A DNA stretch of 64,000 bases from an uncultured Aquabacterium sp. (GCF_947366995.1 NZ_CANBCC010000002.1:1-64000), one strand, 5' to 3'; counted from the first letter of the stretch, positions 8,428 through 17,258 are shown. Translations and numbers: made by a program. The notes: generated from the sequence alone by a model not told the origin.

Positions 8428-8728
8428 TTTCTTTGCCTTGCCGGCCTACAAGCCGGAGGAGGCCCTGGTCGCACTGCGCCGCAGCCTGCGCGAATGCCGC
8501 CCGCTGACCGAGCAGGGCACCGGCACGCCGGTGCGCTTCACCTGGCGCGGGTTGCCGGCCATCGAACTGGTGCGCACCGAGGGCGCGGCGACCCTCAGCG
8601 TGGCGCTGGCGAAGCGGCCGTCACAGCGGCCGGAATGGGTGCGCCGCACGCTGGCCTCTTCGGCCGAGCAGCGGCAGTGGCTGGACGACGTCCGCCGGGC
8701 GCTCAAGCGCTGGGACGACGAAGACTAA
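8408..8728 (+). CDS. hypothetical protein, 106 aa
   Basis: A small soluble protein beginning MSDELGDFFALPAYKPEEAL, with no signal peptide, membrane segment or motif that I recognise. It is probably alpha/beta: an N-terminal helix, short strands (VRFTWRGLPAIELV, GAATLSVALAKR) and an acidic C-terminal helix ending WDDED. Its start overlaps the 3' end of the nucleotidase gene by 20 bases in another frame, a typical sign of translational coupling, which together with normal codon use argues that it is real. Function unknown. Confidence 0.65.
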   Translation: MSDELGDFFALPAYKPEEALVALRRSLRECRPLTEQGTGTPVRFTWRGLPAIELVRTEGAATLSVALAKRPSQRPEWVRRTLASSAEQRQWLDDVRRALKRWDDED

Positions 8729-8735
8729 AGCTGGC

Positions 8736-9338
8736 TCAGGCCGCATCCTTGCGCATCTTGGCGCGGAACAGGTCGGCGATGCTGACCTCGCGCGGGCCTG
8801 GAATGACCTCGAAGGCCTCGCCGGCAGCGATCGTGCCGGGCACCCGAACGGCCAGGTAGTAGCCGCACCAGCCCGACTGGGCCATCATCTTCACCGCCTG
8901 CGGAAAGCCCATCACCGCCGCGAACTTGTAGCAGGGCCGGCGCGGCTCGCTGATGGCCAGCGTGCAATCCGGAAAGCGCAACAGGTCGCCGATCCAGGCG
9001 TCGGTCTCCAGCAGGCCGGTCACCGTCAGGTTCTCGCCTGGCAGGCCGATCGGCAGGGTCTCGCCCCAAGCCTGAACGCCGGCTTGCGCCCGCACGGTCT
9101 GCCAGAACGCGTAGTGCTCGTGCGGGTAGGCGTACACGGCCTTGCTCAGTCCGCCATGCACGGTAAGGTCTGCTTGTTCATCGCCCGCCAGCCCCATGGG
9201 GCCCACCGCGATGCGCGCGGGCTCGGTCGGGGTGCTCACGGGCTGCTTGCCGATGGCGCTCAGGATGCGCCGACCCTCGACCTCCATCGGCCGGGCTGAG
9301 GCCGTGTTGATGGACAGCACGCGACGGTCTGATGGCAT
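8736..9338 (-). CDS. MOSC-domain protein, YiiM-like
   Basis: A 200-residue protein with a single MOSC domain, the fold that binds molybdenum cofactor in mARC and YiiM-type N-hydroxylated-base reductases. The motif DEQADLTVHGG (53-63) and the Cys in EPRRPCYK (C136), the expected Mo ligand, are both present. The ATG at 9338 is preferred over an in-frame one at 9398 because MPSDRRVLSINTA matches the usual N-terminus. It lies 66 bases downstream of modC on the same strand, so it may belong to the molybdate transport transcript, which fits a Moco-dependent role. Confidence 0.85.
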   Translation of the reverse strand: MPSDRRVLSINTASARPMEVEGRRILSAIGKQPVSTPTEPARIAVGPMGLAGDEQADLTVHGGLSKAVYAYPHEHYAFWQTVRAQAGVQAWGETLPIGLPGENLTVTGLLETDAWIGDLLRFPDCTLAISEPRRPCYKFAAVMGFPQAVKMMAQSGWCGYYLAVRVPGTIAAGEAFEVIPGPREVSIADLFRAKMRKDAA

Positions 9339-9404
9339 GAGGGGCTCCGGCACAGGTGAGGGCAGGCTGCCGAGCATAACCTCGCCCCGTGGTGCCACCG
9401 TGGC

Positions 9405-10559
9405 TCAGCGCCACGGGGACACCGCGACGGCCATGGCCTTGAAGCCGATCACGCAGGGTTGGCCCGGCGCCCAGCCCATCTGCTGGATGGACTTGCGCGT
9501 CAGCAGGGCCCACAGCGACACGGCGGGCCCGGTCAGTTGCCCGTTGGCGTCCACCGCCTGGTCCAGCTCGATGGCCACCGCGCCGTAGGTGCCGTGCTCG
9601 CCGGCCAGCATCACCTGCACTACGCGCCCGCGCAGGTGGTTGGAGACGCTGGTGTCCGCCGGGGCCTGGCGGTGCAGCCCGATGTCGCGCGCGCGCACCT
9701 TGAGTCGCACCCGGCTGCCGACCGGATGGAGCGCAGCCGGCACGGTCACGCGCTGGCCGGCCACGTCGACCTCGCTGAGCAGCCAGGTCACATCGTGCCG
9801 TTTGACAACCCCCTCCAGCACGCTGCCGGCCTGATCGCCTTCCAGAAACGACGACAGCGACACGTCGGACAGGATGTGCGGTGTCGGGCCGGCGCTCGCC
9901 ATGCGGCCTTCATGCAGCACCACCACCTCGTCGGCCAGGTGGATCACCTCGGCCATCCTCGGCGTGACCAGCACCATGGGCAGGCGAAAGCGGGTGGGCA
10001 CCTGCGCCAGCAGATCGAGCAGCGCGGGATGTGCTTCCAGCGGGACGCGGCCCAGCGGGTCGTCGAGCAGCAGCGCATGCGGATGCGCGAGCAAGGCCCG
10101 GCCGAGGGCCACGCGCAGCCGCTGCGCCGCCGACAGCGCGCTCACCTGGCGCGTCAGCAGCGTCTCGACTTCGAGCCAGCGCGCCACGGCTTCCATGCGG
10201 GGGCCACGGTCGCCACCGCCCACCCGGTGTCCGTACAGCAGGTTGCCCTGCACCGTCAGGTGCGGGAAGAGGTGGGTGTCGGCATCGAGCCAGCTGAGGC
10301 GGCGGGCGTGGGCAGGCAGGTTCAGGCCCGCGGCCGAGTCGTACAGGGGATCGGGCCCCAGCGCCACGCGACCGCCGAGGGCGGGTTCCAGCCCCGCAGC
10401 GGCCTTCAGCAGCGCAGTCTTGCCCGCACCAGATCGCCCCACCAGTGCGCATACGCGGCCGGGCGCCACGCGGAACTGCGCGCGAATGTCGAGCCCGGGC
10501 CGCTGCAGTCGCAGTTCGACACTCAACGCCCGCGGCAAGGGGCTGGCTTGCGCCGTCAC
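9405..10559 (-). CDS. modC: molybdate-type ABC transporter ATPase (ModC), degenerate motifs
   Basis: A 384-residue ABC ATPase with a C-terminal Mop/TOBE-like region (about 285-384), the ModC architecture. Walker A is intact (GRSGAGKT, 41-48). The other catalytic motifs depart from consensus: no Gln at the Q-loop (LDADTHLFPH), signature LSAAQ (142-146) in place of LSGGQ, LLLDDP (163-168) with Asp at the catalytic Glu position, and VTP (198-200) where the H-loop His is expected. Whether it hydrolyses ATP normally is therefore open. The GTG start overlaps the modB stop in a GTGA, which indicates coupling. It could serve another oxyanion such as tungstate. Confidence 0.85.
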   Translation of the reverse strand: MTAQASPLPRALSVELRLQRPGLDIRAQFRVAPGRVCALVGRSGAGKTALLKAAAGLEPALGGRVALGPDPLYDSAAGLNLPAHARRLSWLDADTHLFPHLTVQGNLLYGHRVGGGDRGPRMEAVARWLEVETLLTRQVSALSAAQRLRVALGRALLAHPHALLLDDPLGRVPLEAHPALLDLLAQVPTRFRLPMVLVTPRMAEVIHLADEVVVLHEGRMASAGPTPHILSDVSLSSFLEGDQAGSVLEGVVKRHDVTWLLSEVDVAGQRVTVPAALHPVGSRVRLKVRARDIGLHRQAPADTSVSNHLRGRVVQVMLAGEHGTYGAVAIELDQAVDANGQLTGPAVSLWALLTRKSIQQMGWAPGQPCVIGFKAMAVAVSPWR

Positions 10560-11290
10560 GCCGCGGCCCCGGCAGCCGGGTGCGCCCATTGCCGCGTACG
10601 CTGCCGCCAGTGGGCGCGGCCCCACTCCGACAGCAGCATGGCCACCACCGCCACACCGAGCGACGCCCAGGCGAGCTGCCATGCCACTCGCCCGCCATCG
10701 GCCTGCCGCAGCGCGGCCACCAGGGCCAGTGGCGCGGTGTCGGTTGACGCGCCGGGGGGATGGGGCACCAGCACCGTGGCGACCACCAGCGTGGCGCCCG
10801 TTTCGCCCCAGGCCGCAGCCAGGCCCAGTGCCGCGGCCGACAGCACCGCCGGCCACGCCATCGGCAGGCTCACCGTCCACCATGTCTGCCAGGGGCTGGC
10901 GCCCAGCGTCCGCGCGACCGGACCCAGCATGGCGTCGCCGGCCTCGAAGGCGGGCCGCAGCACGCGCACCATCAGCGGCAAGGTCATCAGCACGGCCGCC
11001 AGCATGGCGCCCGCCGGATAGAGCCCGGGCTGCCATCCGGTGTACATCGACAGCCAGTCGCTCGGTCCGCCGGGCGCGCGCAGGCCCCCAGCCAGGACGA
11101 GCCCCACCACTGCCGGGGGCAGCGCCATCGGCAGCAGGATCAACGTGTCGACGACCAGCTTGCCTCGCCAGGGCGCGCGTGCCATCCACGCGGCGAGGGC
11201 CACGGCCACCGGCGTGCACACCAGCACGGTCAGCCCGGCGATCTGAAAGCTGGAGGCCAGGGCCGCCAGCGCAGCGGGAGCGAAGCCCAT
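10556..11290 (-). CDS. modB: molybdate-type ABC transporter permease ModB
   Basis: A 244-residue inner-membrane permease with five to six hydrophobic spans and the EAA loop (LGASPWQTWWTVSLPMAWPA) that docks on the ATPase. Length and motif fit ModB. The start is set at 11290 (MGFAPAALAALASSF); the frame is open to 11356, but the extra stretch is basic and overlaps the preceding gene. It starts 10 bases after the binding-protein stop and overlaps the modC start by 4 bases, forming a three-gene operon. Confidence 0.9.
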   Translation of the reverse strand: MGFAPAALAALASSFQIAGLTVLVCTPVAVALAAWMARAPWRGKLVVDTLILLPMALPPAVVGLVLAGGLRAPGGPSDWLSMYTGWQPGLYPAGAMLAAVLMTLPLMVRVLRPAFEAGDAMLGPVARTLGASPWQTWWTVSLPMAWPAVLSAAALGLAAAWGETGATLVVATVLVPHPPGASTDTAPLALVAALRQADGGRVAWQLAWASLGVAVVAMLLSEWGRAHWRQRTRQWAHPAAGAAA

Positions 11291-11300
11291 CGGCGTCCCC

Positions 11301-12131
11301 TTATGCCGACGCGGGCAGCCAGCCGGGGCGCGCGCTGCGCCAGACGCCCTCGGCAAGCGGCCCCTGCATCCATTTCAGCAGCAGCTGCGCGCCGGGATGT
11401 CGGCGCCGGAACGGCAGCGCCAGCTCGGCCGGCAGGGCCAGTTCGGGCCCACCCGTGACCCAGACTCGCACGCCGGGGGGATTGCCCCGGGCCTGCCATT
11501 GCGCGCGCGTCGTCAGGCCATAGGGCGCCAGGGCTGCGGCCTTGTCGGTGGTGGCGCGCGACAGGGCCGTGCCGCGGTCGAGCCGCGCCGTGGGCCGGTC
11601 CCGGGTCAACTGGGCCACCAGGGCCCCCAGGGACGAGTCGGGCGCAGGCGCCTCCCAGCGGGCTGCTCCCGCATCCTGGGCCAGCAGCACCTGCGCCAGC
11701 GCCTGCCGGAGGTCCGTCTGCTGGCGGATGCCGGCCGGATCGGCGTCCGGCCCGATCAGGTAGACCAGCGTGCGGGCCAGCACGGTGCGGCTGTGGACCA
11801 GTCCCTGGGCCTCCAGACGGGCCGCATGCGGGTGTCCCAGGTACAGGCCAGCATCCAGTTGCCCCTGTTCGAGTTGGGTCAGCAGCGCCCCGGATGCGAG
11901 GGGGACCCAGCGCGCCGCCCACCCGAGGTCGCGCGCCATGGCCGCCGACCAGCGGGCCGTCAGGCCTCCCTCGACCAGGATGGGGTCGACCCCGACCACC
12001 GGTGCGCCCCCGGTGGCGGGTAAGGCGGGTCGTGCGTGCGAGACAGCGGGCAGTCCCGCGCCCAAAACGAGGGCGGGCGCCCGTGCGAGCAGCGTACGGC
12101 GAAGGGGGCAGGGCATCGGTTCGGTGTTCAT
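11301..12131 (-). CDS. ModA/TupA-like periplasmic binding protein
   Basis: Probable periplasmic oxyanion-binding subunit for the downstream ModB/ModC pair; 276 residues from the ATG at 12131. The N-terminus has an Arg-containing, hydrophobic export signal (PLRRTLLARAPALVLGAG...SHA) of about 30 residues. The mature part has binding-protein character (VVGVDPILVEGGLTARWSA, LEQGQLDAGLYLGHP, LPAELALPFRRRHPGA), but the standard ModA motifs are weak, so molybdate, tungstate or another anion all remain possible. Starts at 12119 are also possible. The first gene of the operon, it is divergent from pckG across 362 bases. Confidence 0.7.
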   Translation of the reverse strand: MNTEPMPCPLRRTLLARAPALVLGAGLPAVSHARPALPATGGAPVVGVDPILVEGGLTARWSAAMARDLGWAARWVPLASGALLTQLEQGQLDAGLYLGHPHAARLEAQGLVHSRTVLARTLVYLIGPDADPAGIRQQTDLRQALAQVLLAQDAGAARWEAPAPDSSLGALVAQLTRDRPTARLDRGTALSRATTDKAAALAPYGLTTRAQWQARGNPPGVRVWVTGGPELALPAELALPFRRRHPGAQLLLKWMQGPLAEGVWRSARPGWLPASA

Positions 12132-12493
12132 GGCGCATGCCAGCATACAAAAGGCTGACGCTTCTGTGACCTCGTTCTCGCCCCGGCAGGGATCACCCCA
12201 CCGCCACGGGGGGCACCGGAAACGCCCGGAGTGGACTAAACTGTGAGGCCCCTGACGCCTCCGGATCGGAGTGCAGGGCTCCCGACCTCCCGGTGGCGAC
12301 CCCGCCCGGAAGAAGGACATGAACCGCCGGTGTGCGCATCAGCCCGCAGCCCACCGGCCAGGCCGACCTACCCGTTGGCCCCCAGACCCGAGCTGGACGC
12401 TGCGGTCCAGCAGGGTGTCGAGAGCGCAAACCCCGCAACGGGCGATGTGGCCTTGCGCTGTCGAGACCCTGTTTACTACTTTGGAGCTTCTTC
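12132..12493 (+). other. 362-base divergent intergenic region before pckG
   Basis: Holds the promoters for the mod-like operon (minus) and pckG (plus). I see no convincing -35/-10 pair, riboswitch or operator. The pckG ribosome-binding site GGAG is at 12483-12486, eight bases before its ATG. The frame of pckG is open through much of this region (from 12332), but the translated stretch is low-complexity, Arg/Pro-rich and unlike PEP carboxykinase, so it is read as leader. Confidence 0.5.
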
Positions 12494-14359
12494 ATGTCCA
12501 CTTCCGCACAAGCGGCGCAGGTGAATGCGCCGGCCTACGTCAAAAACGCCAAACTGATTGCCTGGGTGGCCGAGATGGCTGCGCTGCTGCAGCCCAAGGA
12601 CATCTACTGGTGCGACGGCAGCACCGAAGAATACGACCGCCTGTGCGCCAAGCTGGTCGAAGCCGGTTCGTTCAAGAAGCTGAACCCCGAGCTGCGCCCC
12701 AACTCCTACCTGGCCTGGACCCACCCGTCCGATGTGGCCCGCGTGGAAGACCGCACCTTCATCTGCTCGGACCGCAAGGAAGACGCCGGCCCGACCAACA
12801 ACTGGTGTGACCCGGCCGAAATGCGCGCAAAGCTGCAGACGGGTGAGAACGCCCTCTTCAAGGGCGCCATGAAGGGCCGCACGATGTACGTCGTGCCCTT
12901 CTCGATGGGCCCGCTGGGTTCTAACATCGCCCACATCGGCGTCGAGCTGTCCGACAGCGCCTACGTGGCCGTGAACATGAAGCTCATGACCCGCATGGGC
13001 AAGGGCGTGATCGACGTGCTGGGCACCGACGGCGAATTCGTGCCGTGCGTGCACACCGTGGGCGCCCCGCTGGCCGAAGGCCAGAAGGACGTGGCCTGGC
13101 CGTGCAACCCCGACACCAAGTACATCGTCCACTACCCCCCCACGCGCGAGATCTGGTCGTACGGTTCGGGCTACGGTGGCAACGCGCTGCTGGGCAAGAA
13201 GTGCTTTGCGCTGCGCATCGCTTCGACCATGGGTCGCGACCAGGGCTGGCTGGCCGAGCACATGCTGCTGCTGGGCGTGACCAACCCGCAAGGCCAGAAG
13301 TACCACGTGGCCGCCGCCTTCCCGTCGGCCTGCGGCAAGACCAACTTCTCCATGCTGATCCCGCCTGAGGGCTACAACGGCTGGAAGGTCACCACCATCG
13401 GTGACGACATCGCCTGGATCAAGCCGGGTGCCGACGGCAAGCTCTACGCCATCAACCCGGAAGCCGGCTACTTCGGCGTCGCCCCGGGCACCAATACGCT
13501 GACCAACTACAACTGCATGGAGTCGCTCAACCGCGACGTCATCTTCACGAACGTCGCTCTGACCGACGACGGCGACGTGTGGTGGGAGTCGATGACCGAC
13601 GAGGCCCCGGCTCACCTGATCGACTGGCAGGGCAACGACTGGACCCCGGCCATCGCCAAGGAAAAGGGCACCAAGGCTGCGCACCCGAACGCCCGCTTCA
13701 CCGTGGCCGCCACCAACAACCCGGTGCTGGACCCGGAATGGGACAACCCCGCCGGCGTGCCGATCGACGCCTTCATCTTCGGCGGCCGTCGCTCGACCAC
13801 CGTGCCGCTGGTGACCGAGGCCCGTGACTGGACCGAAGGCGTCTACATGGCCGCCACCATGGGTTCGGAAACCACCGCTGCGGCCTTCGGCCAGCAAGGC
13901 GTGGTGCGCCGCGACCCGTTCGCCATGCTGCCCTTCATGGGCTACAACATGAGCGACTACTTCCAGCACTGGCTGGACCTGGGCGCCAAGCTGCAGGGCG
14001 CCGGCCACGCGCTGCCCAAGATCTTCTGCGTGAACTGGTTCCGCAAGGGCGCCGACGGCAAGTTCGTCTGGCCGGGCTACAGCGAGAACATGCGCGTGCT
14101 GGAGTGGATGCTGGGTCGCCTGCAGGGCAAGGCCGGCGGCGTGGAAAACGCCTTCGGCGTGAGCCCCACCTACGAAGACATCAACTGGAACGGCCTGAAC
14201 TTCACCAAGGAGCAGTTCCAGTCGGTGATCGGCATCGACAAGGCCGCCTGGCAGCAGGAGTTGAAGCTGCACGACGAACTGTTCACCCAGCTGTCGTACA
14301 ACCTGCCGGCGGCGATGCCCGCCACGAAGGCGAAGCTGGAGCAGCGTCTGGCTGCCTGA
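12494..14359 (+). CDS. pckG: phosphoenolpyruvate carboxykinase (GTP)
   Basis: Converts oxaloacetate and GTP to phosphoenolpyruvate and CO2, the first committed step of gluconeogenesis. The 621 residues are typical of the GTP-dependent class. The P-loop with reactive Cys, FPSACGKTN (276-284, C280), is present, as are [11 protein letters not shown] (226-236, substrate/Mn site), DDIAWI and [12 protein letters not shown]. The ATG at 12494 follows GGAG; upstream in-frame codons are rejected as leader. Codon choice is strongly biased to C-ending codons, as in a highly expressed gene. A strong terminator follows. Its presence fits growth on organic acids, such as the dicarboxylates handled by the beta-oxidation operon here. 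Confidence 0.97.
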   Translation: MSTSAQAAQVNAPAYVKNAKLIAWVAEMAALLQPKDIYWCDGSTEEYDRLCAKLVEAGSFKKLNPELRPNSYLAWTHPSDVARVEDRTFICSDRKEDAGPTNNWCDPAEMRAKLQTGENALFKGAMKGRTMYVVPFSMGPLGSNIAHIGVELSDSAYVAVNMKLMTRMGKGVIDVLGTDGEFVPCVHTVGAPLAEGQKDVAWPCNPDTKYIVHYPPTREIWSYGSGYGGNALLGKKCFALRIASTMGRDQGWLAEHMLLLGVTNPQGQKYHVAAAFPSACGKTNFSMLIPPEGYNGWKVTTIGDDIAWIKPGADGKLYAINPEAGYFGVAPGTNTLTNYNCMESLNRDVIFTNVALTDDGDVWWESMTDEAPAHLIDWQGNDWTPAIAKEKGTKAAHPNARFTVAATNNPVLDPEWDNPAGVPIDAFIFGGRRSTTVPLVTEARDWTEGVYMAATMGSETTAAAFGQQGVVRRDPFAMLPFMGYNMSDYFQHWLDLGAKLQGAGHALPKIFCVNWFRKGADGKFVWPGYSENMRVLEWMLGRLQGKAGGVENAFGVSPTYEDINWNGLNFTKEQFQSVIGIDKAAWQQELKLHDELFTQLSYNLPAAMPATKAKLEQRLAA

Positions 14360-14402
14360 AGCACCTCGCCGCGCTGCGCAGCAGCGCTGCTGCGCATCAG
14401 CC

Positions 14403-14433
14403 AAATGGCCACCCTCGGGTGGCCATTTTTCTT
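14403..14433 (+). terminator. intrinsic terminator of pckG
   Basis: AAATGGCCACC (14403-14413) and GGTGGCCATTT (14418-14428) form a perfect 11-bp stem with a CTCG loop, followed by a T-rich tract. It begins 43 bases after the pckG stop. Confidence 0.93.
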
Positions 14434-14574
14434 CGCCCACCCGGCGGACTGTCTCCGGAGAACTGGGATCACCGGAATGCGGGGTGGAAACCAAAAACCG
14501 CCTCGCTGACACTTGGTTACGGTCTCTGAGAGGTGCCTCCTCCTGCTGTCACCGCGGAACCCCTTTTTTGGGGA

Positions 14575-14603
14575 TTGGGTGACGGGATGCCAGGATGTAT
14601 AAC
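14575..14603 (+). promoter_or_regulatory. candidate sigma70-type promoter for the PEP-CTERM gene
   Basis: TTGGGT (14575-14580) and TATAAC (14598-14603) are separated by exactly 17 bases in an otherwise unusually AT-rich stretch, about 85 bases before the ATG at 14688. A small C4-T6-G4 hairpin (around 14560-14573) lies just upstream. Assigned by eye only. Confidence 0.35.
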
Positions 14604-14687
14604 TGAGTGTGACAAATTCACGCCGGCTGACGATCCCTCTCATGCGGGCTTGATGCCTGGTTTTTCTTAACCCTCATGGGAGTTTTT

Positions 14688-15152
14688 ATGAAATTGAAGT
14701 TCCTGGTGGCTGCGGCTGCCTTTGCCATGGTCGGCGGTGCGCACGCTGCAACGCAAGACCTCGGTGTGATCACCGACACCGCTTCCTTCTCTGGCACCGC
14801 TGCCAGCGAAACCTTTACCTTCACGCTGACCTCTGACGTCGTTGACGCCTATGCCGGCGTGACGGCCACGTTCGGCAAGAAGTCGGGCTACGACATCACC
14901 AGCGTGTTCTTCGGCTCGACCCAGATCCTGCCTTCGGCATCGACCCCGTCGTTTGACAACTACGTCATCTTCTCGGGCGCCCTGGCCGCTGGCAGCTACT
15001 CGTTCACCGTCAACGGCACGCCGAAGAGCGCTGGTGCTTCGTTCTCGGGCACGATCGAAGTGACCCCGGTTCCGGAACCCGAGTCGCTGGCTCTGGCCGT
15101 TGCTGGCCTGGGCGTTGCTGGCTTCGTGGCTCGCCGCCGCAAGTCGGCCTGA
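14688..15152 (+). CDS. PEP-CTERM sorting-domain protein, FxDxF-like
   Basis: Exported surface/extracellular protein of 154 residues. An N-terminal signal peptide (MKLKFLVAAAAFAMVGGAHA) is followed by a short beta-rich body containing ETFTFTLTSD, as in the small FxDxF PEP-CTERM proteins. The C-terminus has VPEPESLALAVAGLGVAGF followed by RRRK, the exosortase recognition signal, transmembrane helix and basic stop. The ATG at 14688 is chosen over 14676 because the GGGAG between them is correctly placed as its ribosome-binding site. It is flanked by terminators, hence monocistronic. Processing would need an exosortase (EpsH/XrtA type) encoded outside this window. The biological role is unknown; such proteins are associated with exopolysaccharide. 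Confidence 0.88.
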   Translation: MKLKFLVAAAAFAMVGGAHAATQDLGVITDTASFSGTAASETFTFTLTSDVVDAYAGVTATFGKKSGYDITSVFFGSTQILPSASTPSFDNYVIFSGALAAGSYSFTVNGTPKSAGASFSGTIEVTPVPEPESLALAVAGLGVAGFVARRRKSA

Positions 15153-15205
15153 TTCGCACGGAGGGCGTGATCGCGGGCTCTGGCCCGCGCGTCGCCCTCG
15201 ACTGC

Positions 15206-15233
15206 AAAGCGGACCTTCGGGTCCGCTTTTTTC
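15206..15233 (+). terminator. intrinsic terminator of the PEP-CTERM gene
   Basis: AAAGCGGACC (15206-15215), TTCG loop, GGTCCGCTTT (15220-15229), then a T-rich run. The perfect 10-bp stem with UUCG tetraloop begins 53 bases after the stop codon. Confidence 0.93.
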
Positions 15234-15236
15234 TTG

Positions 15237-17258
15237 TCAGCGCGCGCCGCTCGGCGAAGTGAGCGCCTTGGCGATCCGATGCCGCCCCACCGTGGGTTTC
15301 GGCACGCGCACATCGAACCAGCTGCGCACGTCGGCATCCAGGCCGATGCCATGCATGAAGTTGTAGATGGCCTTTTTCAGCGCCTTGCCCAGCGCGTCGT
15401 GGTCGACGCCCGTGGGGTCGATGAAGGCCACGTCGTTCTTCGCGAAGCCACCGGCCGGCAGCGGCTGCAGCGTCACGCCGTAAGCGGTCGGGTCCAGCCC
15501 CACCGGTGAGTGCACGGTGCACGCAAAGCGGTGGAAGAAGCCGGACTGGATGCAGCCGTTCTCGAACAGCTGGCGCACGTACTCCAATGCATCGACCGTG
15601 TCCTGCACGGTCTGCGTCGGAAAGCCGTACATCAGGTAGGCATGCACGAGGATGCCGGCGTCGCTGAAGGCCCGGGTCACGCGTGCCACCTGCTCCACCG
15701 AGACGCCCTTCTTCATCAGTTGCAGCAGGCGGTCGCTGGCCACTTCCAGCCCGCCGGAAATGGCGATGCAGCCACTGTCGGCCAGCAGCTGGCACAGCTC
15801 GGGCGTGAACGATTTTTCGAAGCGCACATTGCCCCACCACGAGATGCCGAGCTGGCGCTGGATCAGTTCATGAGCCAGCGCGCGCAGCACCTTGGGGGGC
15901 GCCGCTTCGTCCACAAAGTGAAAGCCGGTCTGGCCTGTCTCCTTCACGATGGCCTCGATGCGGTCGGCCAGTTCGGCGGCCGAAGCCGCTTCGTAGCGCG
16001 AGATGTAATCCAGGCTCACGTCGCAGAAGCTGCACTTCCTCCAGTAGCAGCCATGCGCCACCGTGAGCTTGTTCCAGCGCCCGTCCGACCACAGCCGGTT
16101 CATCGGGTTCAGCATGTCGAGCAGCGACAGGTAGTCGTGCAACGGCAGGCCGTCCCAGGTGGGTGTGCCAACGTGCTCGAACGGCACGTCCGGCTCCGGG
16201 TGGCGCGTCAACCGCACGGCCCCCGTCTCGTCGCGCACGAAGGTGCGCACCAGCTGTTCGGTGGGTCGGGCGCCGGCCAGGTGCTCCAGCAAGGCGAGCA
16301 GAGGGCGCTCGCCGGCGTCCAGCGTCACGAAGTCGACGAAATCGAACAGGCGTGGCTCGGCCAGCTCGCGCAGCTCGGTGTTGACGAAGCCGCCGCCCAG
16401 GCCGATGCGCACCGTGGGATGGTGCGCCTTGATGGTCTGCGCGATGCGCAATGCGGCATACACGCTGCCCGGGAAGGGCACGGACAACAGCACCAGGTCA
16501 GGCTGGTGGCGCTGCACGGCGTCCAGCGTCAACGCGGCCAGGGTCGTGTCGATCAGGTTGGGCGGGGCGGCCAGGGCCTCGGCCAGCGGGTCGAAGCTGT
16601 GCTGGCTGGCGGCAATCGATTCGGCGTAGCGCACGAACTCGAAGCGCGGGTCGACGGCCTGCTTCAGCACGTCGGCCAGGTCGTTGAGGTACAGCGTGGC
16701 CAGATGCCGGGCACGGTCCTGCAGGCCCAGGGCGCCGAAGGCCCACGACAGCGGGTCTCCGCCCTCGTCGTCGACGTAGTTGTCGAGGCTCTGGAAGCGC
16801 GGCCCTTCGGGCAGGTAGCCGCGGGTGTTGATGCGGTGCGCCAGCGTGGGGTCGCGGCCTTGCAGGAAGGCGATCACGCGGCCGATGGTGGCGTGGTAGC
16901 GGTCGAACTCGGCCAGGAAGGCGTGCAGGGTGGCGCTGCGGCGGCGCTCGGGCACGGCCTCGGCAAGCGGACGCAGCCGGGTCAGCCCGTCGGGCGACAG
17001 CAGTTTCAGCACCAGCGCAAGCGCCAGGTCTTCCTGGAACGCGGCCACACCGCGCGAGCGCAGAAAGCCGGTCAGGTAGGCGGTCGACGGGTAGGGCGTG
17101 TTGAGCTGCGTCATCGGCGGGATGAGCGCCAGCACGCGGAGGTGCTGCCCGGCCTTCAGTGTGCCGGTGTCCGGGCCGGGCGCCGCGTTGCCTGCCGGGG
17201 CTGCAGGCAGGATGGGGATCTGGGGCGCGGCGGAGCGAGAGGGCAGGGCGGTGGACAC
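15237..17258 (-). CDS. B12-binding-type radical SAM protein with Cx4CxxC motif
   Basis: About 673 residues. The N-terminal half (40-300) resembles a cobalamin-binding domain (RVLALIPPMTQLNTPYP..., IGLGGGFVNTE) but lacks an obvious DxHxxG. The radical SAM core starts near 395. Its cluster motif is C404-x4-C409-xx-C412 (GCYWRKCSFCDV), one residue longer than the canonical CxxxCxxC. Later elements ISGGLEVASDRLL and the LMYGFPTQT turn fit radical SAM folds. The start is uncertain: GTG at 17258 includes the conserved LIPPMTQLNTPYP region, while the ATG at 17114 would cut into it. The substrate is unknown; relatives act on lipids, tetrapyrroles or RNA. It is divergent from a LysE exporter gene. Confidence 0.8.
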   Translation of the reverse strand: MSTALPSRSAAPQIPILPAAPAGNAAPGPDTGTLKAGQHLRVLALIPPMTQLNTPYPSTAYLTGFLRSRGVAAFQEDLALALVLKLLSPDGLTRLRPLAEAVPERRRSATLHAFLAEFDRYHATIGRVIAFLQGRDPTLAHRINTRGYLPEGPRFQSLDNYVDDEGGDPLSWAFGALGLQDRARHLATLYLNDLADVLKQAVDPRFEFVRYAESIAASQHSFDPLAEALAAPPNLIDTTLAALTLDAVQRHQPDLVLLSVPFPGSVYAALRIAQTIKAHHPTVRIGLGGGFVNTELRELAEPRLFDFVDFVTLDAGERPLLALLEHLAGARPTEQLVRTFVRDETGAVRLTRHPEPDVPFEHVGTPTWDGLPLHDYLSLLDMLNPMNRLWSDGRWNKLTVAHGCYWRKCSFCDVSLDYISRYEAASAAELADRIEAIVKETGQTGFHFVDEAAPPKVLRALAHELIQRQLGISWWGNVRFEKSFTPELCQLLADSGCIAISGGLEVASDRLLQLMKKGVSVEQVARVTRAFSDAGILVHAYLMYGFPTQTVQDTVDALEYVRQLFENGCIQSGFFHRFACTVHSPVGLDPTAYGVTLQPLPAGGFAKNDVAFIDPTGVDHDALGKALKKAIYNFMHGIGLDADVRSWFDVRVPKPTVGRHRIAKALTSPSGAR

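Noticed and set aside
12319-12810. Small plus-strand gene in the pckG leader starting MNRRCAHQP
   Set aside because: Its AAGGA is too close to the ATG, the product is Arg/Pro-rich without structure, and most of the frame overlaps pckG out of phase.
12476-14512. 678-codon open frame antisense to pckG
   Set aside because: Entirely overlaps an unmistakable PEP carboxykinase gene; composition (His, Gly, Val, Arg) is typical of an antisense shadow in GC-rich DNA.
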